Shown: piece after piece, positions 17,308 through 24,208 of the stretch
Numbering within the stretch: the stretch's first letter is position 1
Layout of the letters: each line of letters begins with the position of its first letter
NCBI GenBank assembly: GCA_947497905.1
Contig: CANMIH010000002.1
Coordinates: forward strand, 1 to 64,000
From: an uncultured Pelagimonas sp.
GTDB taxonomy: Bacteria; Pseudomonadota; Alphaproteobacteria; Rhodobacterales; Rhodobacteraceae
Reading direction: 5' to 3'
DNA: 64,000 bases
Notes under the pieces: model-generated
Database searches by the model: none
The model's input: the letters and a program-made list of their open reading frames with translations, nothing else
Told to the model about the DNA's origin: nothing
Program-made: the position numbers and the translations under genes

Positions 17308-17769
17308 ATGATCTCAATTATTTCTGCCACCCCCGACCACGCGCTTGGTATGAGCCAGCTGCTTCACTCCATTTTGAAGCGCTGGAACAGTCCACGGCCC
17401 TATAGCCCCGAACATGTCCGCGCCTACTACATTAGCCCGGAAGATGGCATCAAATGCTCGGTTGCCCTCAAAGGTGACAAAGTTGTTGGGTTTCAAGCGC
17501 TTCTTCTGGCAAGCGAAGGAAATGCATATGAAGTGACCCCGGGATGGGGCATCATTGGTACCTATGTCGACGGGTCAGAGGCAGGCCAGGGCATTGGACG
17601 AAAACTGTTCGCGTCATCGCTTGATGCCGCGCGAAAGATCGGGTTACCGGCCATCGATGCCACAATCGGCGATTGGAACGATGAGGGGCTGGGATATTAC
17701 GGCGCGATGGGGTTCGAAACCTATCGAACCCCGGCTGGCGCCATCAGCAAAAAGTTTACCTTGGCCTAA
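17308..17769 (+). CDS. GNAT family N-acetyltransferase
   Basis: Acetyltransferase of 153 aa. It has the acetyl-CoA loop in GSEAGQGIGRKLFASSLDAARKIG and the late GYYGAMGFETYRTPAG segment. This resembles small bacterial GNATs annotated as L-amino-acid N-acyltransferases, but the acceptor is not determinable. Its stop overlaps the regA stop by four bases; the two are convergent. Confidence 0.83.
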   Translation: MISIISATPDHALGMSQLLHSILKRWNSPRPYSPEHVRAYYISPEDGIKCSVALKGDKVVGFQALLLASEGNAYEVTPGWGIIGTYVDGSEAGQGIGRKLFASSLDAARKIGLPAIDATIGDWNDEGLGYYGAMGFETYRTPAGAISKKFTLA

Positions 17770-18326
17770 CGCGGGCTGCGTTTTGCCAGGATGCGCTGCA
17801 AGGTACGGCGGTGCATATTCAAACGACGGGCTGTTTCGCTGACATTGCGATCACAAAGCTCGTAGACACGTTGAATATGCTCCCAACGCACGCGATCTGC
17901 GCTCATCGGATTTTCTGGAGGTGGGGGCAGATCATCGCCTTTGGCCAGAAGCGCATTGGTGATATCAGTGGCATCCGCGGGCTTTGACAAATAGTCGGTT
18001 GCGCCGATTTTGACCGCAGCAACTGCAGTCGCGATCGCACCATATCCGGTCAGAACAACCACGCGGCTGTCCGGGCGTTTCTCACGCAGAACTTCGACCA
18101 CGTCCAGGCCATTGCCGTCTTCCAACCGAAGATCAACCACTGCATAGGCAGGAGGCCGAGCGGTTGCGATGGCTGTCCCCGCTGCGACCGACCCCGCCAT
18201 TTCGACGTCAAATCCGCGCTTTTCCATGGCCTTTGCCAGACGCCGCAGAAACGGCTCGTCATCATCCACCAAGAGTAGAGATTTATCTTCGCCGAGATCC
18301 TCAATACTGCGTTCTGCCAATGCCAT
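17766..18326 (-). CDS. regA: Redox response regulator RegA/PrrA/ActR
   Basis: Global response regulator that controls photosynthesis, respiration, and carbon and nitrogen fixation genes in response to redox state. The receiver domain is residues about 15-125, with the acidic pocket D21-D23 and phosphoacceptor D65 in VVDLRLEDGNG. A proline-rich linker (DDLPPPPENP) leads to a Fis-type helix-turn-helix ending SETARRLNMHRRTLQRILAK, nearly invariant in this family. At 186 aa it is full length. It lies directly downstream of senC, with regB divergent, the classic Rhodobacter arrangement. Confidence 0.96.
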   Translation of the reverse strand: MALAERSIEDLGEDKSLLLVDDDEPFLRRLAKAMEKRGFDVEMAGSVAAGTAIATARPPAYAVVDLRLEDGNGLDVVEVLREKRPDSRVVVLTGYGAIATAVAAVKIGATDYLSKPADATDITNALLAKGDDLPPPPENPMSADRVRWEHIQRVYELCDRNVSETARRLNMHRRTLQRILAKRSPR

Positions 18327-18397
18327 CCCTCCAGTCGTTCGAAAACGGTGTTTTACAAACTATTAGCCCTGCACCCTAGGGGCGTCAAATGCCTGAT

Positions 18398-19018
18398 TTA
18401 CTTTGCATCCATAAAGCAGGCCACTTTCTCAGCCATTTGCTCAGGTGTGACCTCACGGCGGAAGTACTCGACAAATCCTTCTTCTGGCATGACCAGATAG
18501 GTGAAGGTCGAGTGATCCACGAGGTAATAGTCATCCTCAGCCTCCTGCGCCTTGTAATAGGTGCGATAGGCCTGACTTGCGGCTTTGACCTGCTCGGCGG
18601 TGCCCGTCAGGCCAATCATCTTTTCATGATTGTTGGCTGAGAAATCCGCAACGACTTCGGGTGTATCCCGCTTGGGATCGATCGAGATGAACACCGGAGT
18701 GACACTACGCCCGCCTTCGGCCAGTTCATCCACAGCAAGCGAGTTGCGCGCCACATCAAAGGGGCAGATGTCCGGACAAAACGTGTAGCCGAAATATACA
18801 AGGCTAGGTTCAGTGATGACATCGGCATCCGTCACCGTCTCGCCGCGTCCATTGATCAATTCGAACGGCCCACCAATGGTGCCCGCACCACCGGCAACGG
18901 CCCCGGTACGACACTGAGCAAATTTATCTGCACTGGACGGGCCCGAGGTTGCGTACCAAATTCCCCCAAGAAGGGCGGCAATGGCGACGGAACCGGAAAC
19001 AGCGACAAGACGCATCAT
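18398..19018 (-). CDS. senC: SCO1/SenC family copper chaperone
   Basis: Membrane-anchored thioredoxin-fold protein needed for copper delivery to cytochrome c oxidase. It has an N-terminal transmembrane anchor (VSGSVAIAALLGGIWYA), the copper-binding CxxxC in TFCPDICPFD, and the distal histidine in VDHSTFTYLV. The ATG at 19018 has AAGGA eight bases upstream (206 aa); the longer frame to 19222 runs over the divergent regB start. It shares a 75-base promoter gap with regB and is probably co-transcribed with regA. Confidence 0.94.
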   Translation of the reverse strand: MMRLVAVSGSVAIAALLGGIWYATSGPSSADKFAQCRTGAVAGGAGTIGGPFELINGRGETVTDADVITEPSLVYFGYTFCPDICPFDVARNSLAVDELAEGGRSVTPVFISIDPKRDTPEVVADFSANNHEKMIGLTGTAEQVKAASQAYRTYYKAQEAEDDYYLVDHSTFTYLVMPEEGFVEYFRREVTPEQMAEKVACFMDAK

Positions 19019-19093
19019 AAGAAGGATCCTTTGCATATCTTTGGCGCAGAGGTAACGATTGTAAATCCAGCCGCAAGTGACGAAAAGGCGCAC

Positions 19094-20488
19094 ATGACTG
19101 AAAATGAACTGGGCCTGTTTGGCGAAGGACACCGCAGCAACTGGATCCGGCTGCGCACAATGATCTTGCTGCGATGGTTCGCCATCGTCGGACAGCTGTC
19201 GGCCATTGTGGTTGCTCAGCACCTCTACAATCTGCAGATCGAGCTGGGCCTTTGCTATCTAGCCGTTGGTGTTTCGATTGTTGGTAACCTGATCGCCATC
19301 TTCGTTTTCCCTGAAAACAAGCGTCTGTCGGAGACCGAAAACTTCTTCATGGTCATGTTTGACCTGCTCCAGCTGTGTTTCCTGCTGTATCTGACCGGCG
19401 GCCTTCACAATCCGTTTTCGTTGTTGGTGCTCGCGCCGGTCACTGTTTCCGCCTCGGTCCTCACCCTTCGATCAACTATGATTTTGGGAGGGACCGCCTT
19501 TTCGCTTGTCACCGCGATGGTGTTTTTCCACCTACCTTTGCGAACCGAAGCCGGTTTTATCCTGCGCATCCCTGATATTTTCATTTTTGGTCAATGGGCT
19601 GCGATCACGATCGCTCTGGTTTTCATCAGTGTATATTCTCGCCGTCTGACCTCTGAGATGCATTCGATGTCTGATGCGCTTGCCGCGACACAGATGGCGC
19701 TTGCTCGGGCGCAGAAACTCAATGATCTGGGCGGTGTGGTTGCCGCTGCGGCACACGAACTTGGCACACCTTTGGCGACGATCAAGCTCACCTCGTCAGA
19801 GTTGATTGAAGAACTGGAAGACCATCCTGAGCTGCGCGAAGATGCCGAACTGATCCGTGAACAGGCCGATAGATGTCGCGATATCATGCGCTCCATGGGC
19901 CGGGCCGGTAAAGACGATCTACATATGCGCAAAGCGCCTTTGATCGAGGTAATTCGAGAGGCCGCTGAACCGCATCAGGATCGCGGGAAAGACGTCATCA
20001 TCGAGGATGGCCCCGGACCCGGTGGGGAATACAGCGCACCCGAGATTCTGCGACGCCCGGAAATCATCCACGGCTTGCGAAATCTGGTGCAAAATGCAGT
20101 GGATTTTGCCCGCACCAGTGTCTGGATCGAAGCCATTTGGACCGACGACCTGATATCGATTCGCATTCTCGACGATGGAAAAGGATTCCCCCCCCATCTG
20201 ATTGGACGCATCGGCGATCCCTTTATGCGGCGCAGGCATGACAGCGACCGTAAATCACGCCCCGAATACGAGGGCATGGGGTTAGGGTTATTTATCGCCA
20301 AAACACTGCTGGAACGTTCGGGAGCTGAGCTAAGCTTTGCCAACGGCTCAGACCCATATCAGCCCGCGGCAACAGACGAAGAGCACATCGGCGCCATCGT
20401 CGAAGTGATCTGGCCACGTAGCAAGATTGTCCCCGAACGTCCGGAACCCGGAACACCACTGGGAGAAAACCGCCCCTTTGACCTGTAA
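19094..20488 (+). CDS. regB: Redox sensor histidine kinase RegB/PrrB
   Basis: Membrane sensor kinase, partner of RegA. Six membrane helices span residues about 20-180. The quinone-binding heptapeptide GGLHNPF (102-108) is intact. The phosphoacceptor H221 lies in AAAHELGTPLATIK. The redox-active cysteine C262 (DRCRDIM) corresponds to Cys265 of R. capsulatus RegB. The HATPase domain has N and G boxes (GLRNLVQNAVDFA, DDGKGFP, GMGLGLFIAKTLLE). The ATG at 19094 (464 aa) is preceded by AAAGG. All known signal-sensing residues are present, so redox control should be functional. Confidence 0.96.
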   Translation: MTENELGLFGEGHRSNWIRLRTMILLRWFAIVGQLSAIVVAQHLYNLQIELGLCYLAVGVSIVGNLIAIFVFPENKRLSETENFFMVMFDLLQLCFLLYLTGGLHNPFSLLVLAPVTVSASVLTLRSTMILGGTAFSLVTAMVFFHLPLRTEAGFILRIPDIFIFGQWAAITIALVFISVYSRRLTSEMHSMSDALAATQMALARAQKLNDLGGVVAAAAHELGTPLATIKLTSSELIEELEDHPELREDAELIREQADRCRDIMRSMGRAGKDDLHMRKAPLIEVIREAAEPHQDRGKDVIIEDGPGPGGEYSAPEILRRPEIIHGLRNLVQNAVDFARTSVWIEAIWTDDLISIRILDDGKGFPPHLIGRIGDPFMRRRHDSDRKSRPEYEGMGLGLFIAKTLLERSGAELSFANGSDPYQPAATDEEHIGAIVEVIWPRSKIVPERPEPGTPLGENRPFDL

Positions 20489-20510
20489 ATAATATCTGGA
20501 CAGAACCTCG

Positions 20511-20526
20511 GTTAACGGCAGATTAA
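20511..20526 (-). promoter_or_regulatory. Perfect CtrA binding site upstream of the divL-like gene
   Basis: The plus strand reads GTTAACGGCAGATTAA; the minus strand reads TTAATCTGCCGTTAAC, an exact TTAA-N7-TTAAC CtrA site. It is about 48 bases upstream of the GTG of the divL-like gene, in the 85-base gap after regB. CtrA is the alphaproteobacterial cell-cycle and motility regulator. Binding is inferred from the consensus. Confidence 0.6.
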
Positions 20527-20573
20527 TATTTCACCAACATCCTTATTTGCTATTGTGGGTGACAAATTGATTT

Positions 20574-22088
20574 GTGAGTTCTGACATGGTTTGGGCAATT
20601 GCCACCGGTATCTTTTTGGCACTTCTTGCAAGTATTTTGGTGCTACTCCTTGTTGTGGTTGCCCCACGCGCTGCTTCAAGTTCGGCTCACTTCAATGACG
20701 AAATTAGCTTTCTTTTGCATGACGGCAGTGTCGTTGACGCGAGTGCGCAGGCACGTGATCTATTAGGTCAAACCAAGTTAAAAGATGCTTCTTGGGCTGT
20801 CCTGCGCCAAACCTTTTTCCCAGTTTTTCCCGCCGTTCCCGAAGAGATCGCAGAAGGTCGCAAGGTCTACCAATCCGAAGGTATGCCCGGACTTGAACTC
20901 GTTATTGATAAGAACCGCCACATTGAACGTGTTGAACTGCATGGCATTTCCCGAAATCCGGGTCACATCCTAAAGTTGGTTGCGGTCCAAAGAGACCATC
21001 AAATGCTCTCCCATGTCGCCAGCGTTTCACCGAACCCAAGCTGGGCCATGGACAAAAACAACAAGACTGTTTGGCATAATGCAGCCTATCAAACCCTGTG
21101 CAATAGCGTCGGCGCAACACCTGCGGGCACATGCCCATTTGAGCTTCCATACCCTCTGCCACAGACAGTTCAGACCTCGCGACTTGGCCTGATTGACCCC
21201 GACGGCGCGCGCCTCTGGTTTGAGGTATCATCCCATCCAACAGCTGAAGGTTGGCTGCACTTTGCAATTCGAATCGATTCTCTGGTGCAGGCAGAACTGG
21301 CCCAGCGCAACTTCGTTCAGACCCTAACCAAGACGTTTGCGCATCTGCCCATTGGTTTGGCTGTTTTTGATCGGGACCATCAATTGGTCCTGTTCAATCC
21401 CGCCTTGGTCGATCTCACCCATCTCCCGGTGGTATTCCTCAGCTCACGACCGACACTGTTGAGCTTCTTTGACAACATGCGCGACAACCGGATCATGCCG
21501 GAGCCCAAAAACTATCCCAACTGGCGGGCGGGTCTCTCAGATATGATCTCGGCGGCTCGAGAAGACCGGTATAGCGAAACATGGAACCTCCCTTCCGGAC
21601 TGACCTACAAAATAACAGGACGCCCACATCCTGATGGCGCGATTGCTTTTCTCCTGGAAGATATCAGCGCCGAAGTCACTCTGACGCGGCGGTTCCGATC
21701 TGAGCTTGAGATGACTCAGTCTGTGATCGACTGTTTCGCGGAATCCGTCGCTGTATTTTCCCATCTTGGCGTCTTAACTCTGTCCAACGCCGCCTATCAC
21801 CGCCAATGGAACATTCCCCAGGAAGGGCGCGATTCCGAGATTTCGATCATTGAAGCAACTGAAACTTGGGAAGCTGCGTTTGAGCCCTGCGAAATATGGG
21901 ACGATCTGCAGGAATTTGTGCTGGCTCGCCACGATCGCCAGCTGCGTGAGTGTCTCCTAACCACTAAGAGCGGGCAGGATATAATGCTGACAATCGAACC
22001 TGTCTCAGCTGGGGCCACGCTCATTCGTTTCTCACGTCTGGAAGACACCGATACCTTTTCCCCGATGCAAAAAATCGCCAACGGTTGA
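20574..22088 (+). CDS. divL: PAS-domain membrane protein, DivL-like without kinase domain
   Basis: 504 aa: one N-terminal transmembrane helix (WAIATGIFLALLASILVLLLVVV), then a series of PAS-like segments (about 150-250, 255-380, 385-490; e.g. NPSWAMDKNNKTVWHNAAY and LPIGLAVFDRDHQLVLFNPAL). No histidine-phosphotransfer or ATPase domain follows; the next gene starts 40 bases after the stop, so none was lost inside the window. In Caulobacter, DivL lies immediately before tsaE-amgK-murU-addBA. The R. capsulatus PAS protein DivL regulates CtrA phosphorylation and gene transfer agent production. The start is GTG 20574 or ATG 20586; neither has a strong binding site. Confidence 0.72.
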   Translation: MSSDMVWAIATGIFLALLASILVLLLVVVAPRAASSSAHFNDEISFLLHDGSVVDASAQARDLLGQTKLKDASWAVLRQTFFPVFPAVPEEIAEGRKVYQSEGMPGLELVIDKNRHIERVELHGISRNPGHILKLVAVQRDHQMLSHVASVSPNPSWAMDKNNKTVWHNAAYQTLCNSVGATPAGTCPFELPYPLPQTVQTSRLGLIDPDGARLWFEVSSHPTAEGWLHFAIRIDSLVQAELAQRNFVQTLTKTFAHLPIGLAVFDRDHQLVLFNPALVDLTHLPVVFLSSRPTLLSFFDNMRDNRIMPEPKNYPNWRAGLSDMISAAREDRYSETWNLPSGLTYKITGRPHPDGAIAFLLEDISAEVTLTRRFRSELEMTQSVIDCFAESVAVFSHLGVLTLSNAAYHRQWNIPQEGRDSEISIIEATETWEAAFEPCEIWDDLQEFVLARHDRQLRECLLTTKSGQDIMLTIEPVSAGATLIRFSRLEDTDTFSPMQKIANG

Positions 22089-22128
22089 TCCCGCTTGCAG
22101 CGAGACGACGGCACGGTATTTTCGGCAC

Positions 22129-22593
22129 ATGACACGTCGCCAAATCCTCATGTCGTCACCCGACGCAACCGCACTATTTGCGCAGACCTTTGCCAAACAC
22201 CTCACCCCCGGTGATGTGATTTTGCTCTCCGGAGGCATTGGCGCTGGAAAAACCCACTTCGCGAGAAGCCTAATCCACGCACTACAGGATCCACCCGAAG
22301 ATGTGCCTTCGCCGACTTTCACCCTGGTTCAGGTTTATGACACCCCGAAGGGCGAAATCTGGCACAGTGACCTCTATCGCCTAAGCGACCCTGATGAGTG
22401 CGTTGAACTTGGCCTGACCGACGCGTTTGAAACCGCCATTTGTTTGGTGGAGTGGCCTGATAAACTTGAAGATCTCACGCCTGAGAACGCGTTGAAAATA
22501 CATCTGGACACCTGTGCAAACGACGACGACCACCGTCAGATGACCCTGTACTGGACCAACACCCGTTGGAACCTGATTGAGGGTCTGACATGA
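22129..22593 (+). CDS. tsaE: tRNA threonylcarbamoyladenosine biosynthesis ATPase TsaE
   Basis: P-loop ATPase that drives the TsaB-TsaD cycle of t6A37 synthesis. The Walker A motif GGIGAGKT (35-42) is followed by the family's VPSPTFTLVQVY switch and HSDLYRL segment. At 154 aa it is full length. It overlaps amgK by four bases. Its partner tsaD is 16 kb away in this window. Confidence 0.94.
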   Translation: MTRRQILMSSPDATALFAQTFAKHLTPGDVILLSGGIGAGKTHFARSLIHALQDPPEDVPSPTFTLVQVYDTPKGEIWHSDLYRLSDPDECVELGLTDAFETAICLVEWPDKLEDLTPENALKIHLDTCANDDDHRQMTLYWTNTRWNLIEGLT

Positions 22594-23555
22594 GCTTTCT
22601 CAAAACGGCAGGCTGGTCTGGCGCGCAGCATGTCCCCCTTGCGGGTGATGCCTCTACGCGACGGTACACGCGTCTGAGACTCGGTGAGAAAACAGCAATG
22701 TTGATGGAAGACCCCGATGGCGATGTCGGGCGTTTTGCACAACTGGCCCGCCACCTATTGTCTCTTGGGCTAAGCGCGCCACAAATTTTCGCCGAAGCAC
22801 CGGGGCTCCTTTTGCTCGAAGATTTTGGTGATGATCTCGTCAGTAAGTTGGCCAAAACGTCAGATACAGAAAAGCAACTGTATATCACAGCGACAGATGC
22901 GCTGATCGAGCTGCATAAACATCCTGCCCCCGGTACTTTGCCCGTCGCGACACCCGATGCTTTGGCACAAATGACCGATCTGGCATTCACGTGTTATGCA
23001 ACTTATGCCGGACACCCAAACCCATCAGCTCAGACGGCGACTGTCGCCGCATTGAAGCCACTCCTTGATCATTTTGGCGCACCCGAGAACATCATGATCT
23101 TGCGAGATTATCACGCAGAGAACGTTCTATTTCTGCCTGAACGCACAGGCGCCGCGCAGGCGGGTCTTTTGGATTTCCAAGACGCCATGATTGGACACCG
23201 CGCCTATGATCTGGTGTCCCTGATCCACGATGCCCGACGCACCCCATTTGAGGGAACCGGCGAGGCCTGTGTGCGTCATTACCTTGATGAAACAGGTGTG
23301 GATGAAACGACCTTTCGCACCTCTCTGGCCGTGCTTGGAGCCCAGCGCAATCTTCGCATTCTGGGGATATTTGCGCGGCTAGCGCGGGTGAGACAAAAAC
23401 CGCACTACATCGATTTCATCCCCACCACATGGGCCCACCTCCAACGGGATCTGGCGCATCCCGTTCTAGCTCCGGTCAAAGCCATCCTTGACCAGCATCT
23501 CCCCGTTCCAACACCTAAAATTCTGGACAGGCTCAAGTTATGCCCAACGCCATAA
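22590..23555 (+). CDS. amgK: N-acetylmuramate/N-acetylglucosamine anomeric kinase AmgK
   Basis: APH-fold sugar kinase (321 aa) that makes MurNAc 1-phosphate in the peptidoglycan recycling route that bypasses de novo UDP-MurNAc synthesis. The catalytic loop RDYHAENVLF and the metal aspartate in GLLDFQDAMIGHRAYDLVSL are clear, as is the N-terminal DASTRRYTRL segment. It lies between tsaE and murU, overlapping both (4 and 16 bases). The murU partnership is the main reason for this specific name. Confidence 0.9.
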   Translation: MSFLKTAGWSGAQHVPLAGDASTRRYTRLRLGEKTAMLMEDPDGDVGRFAQLARHLLSLGLSAPQIFAEAPGLLLLEDFGDDLVSKLAKTSDTEKQLYITATDALIELHKHPAPGTLPVATPDALAQMTDLAFTCYATYAGHPNPSAQTATVAALKPLLDHFGAPENIMILRDYHAENVLFLPERTGAAQAGLLDFQDAMIGHRAYDLVSLIHDARRTPFEGTGEACVRHYLDETGVDETTFRTSLAVLGAQRNLRILGIFARLARVRQKPHYIDFIPTTWAHLQRDLAHPVLAPVKAILDQHLPVPTPKILDRLKLCPTP

Positions 23556-24208
23556 TGTTGTTTGCTGCTGGATTTGGCACCCGCATGGGCGCTTTGACCG
23601 CAGATCGGCCCAAACCTTTGATTGATGTGGCCGGAAAACCTTTGTTGGATCACGCGCTGGCGCTGACTGAGAATATTCAGACCCGCGTGGTCAACGCCCA
23701 CTACAAAGCTGAGCAAATCCACTCCCATATCAACGGGTCTGAGGTGCAGGTCATTGAAGAACAACCGCAGGTGCTTGATACCGGCGGCGGGCTGCGCAAC
23801 GCGCTGCCCGTACTGGGACATGATCCGGTCTTTACGCTGAACACCGATGCAGTGTGGAACGGCCCCAATCCGCTGGACCAACTGCGCAGTGCATGGAACC
23901 CGGCCCAAATGGATGCTTTGTTGCTCTGCGTTCCGCTAGAGCGCGCGATTGGCCGCAAGGGCGGGGGCGATTTTTCAATCTCTGAACAAGGCGAGCTGAC
24001 GCGTAAAGGGGATTTCGTTTATGTCGGTGCCCAGATCGTAAAGACCGACCGGCTGAGCGAAATTGAAAAAGATGTCTTTTCCCTCAATGAACTGTGGAAC
24101 CTGATGGCCGCTCAAAACCGCTTGTTTGGAACCGTGTATTCAGGCCAGTGGTGCGATGTCGGCCACCCTCATGGCATCACTCTCGCCGAGGAGATGCTTG
24201 ATGTTTAG
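23540..24208 (+). CDS. murU: N-acetylmuramate 1-phosphate uridylyltransferase MurU
   Basis: Nucleotidyltransferase (222 aa) that makes UDP-MurNAc from UTP and MurNAc 1-phosphate. The N-terminal GFGTRMGALTADRPKPLI signature and the metal-binding TLNTDAVW segment are present. It starts inside amgK (16-base overlap) and its last codons contain the addB start, so the recycling pair is tightly coupled to the DNA-repair genes downstream. Confidence 0.9.
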   Translation: MPNAIMLFAAGFGTRMGALTADRPKPLIDVAGKPLLDHALALTENIQTRVVNAHYKAEQIHSHINGSEVQVIEEQPQVLDTGGGLRNALPVLGHDPVFTLNTDAVWNGPNPLDQLRSAWNPAQMDALLLCVPLERAIGRKGGGDFSISEQGELTRKGDFVYVGAQIVKTDRLSEIEKDVFSLNELWNLMAAQNRLFGTVYSGQWCDVGHPHGITLAEEMLDV

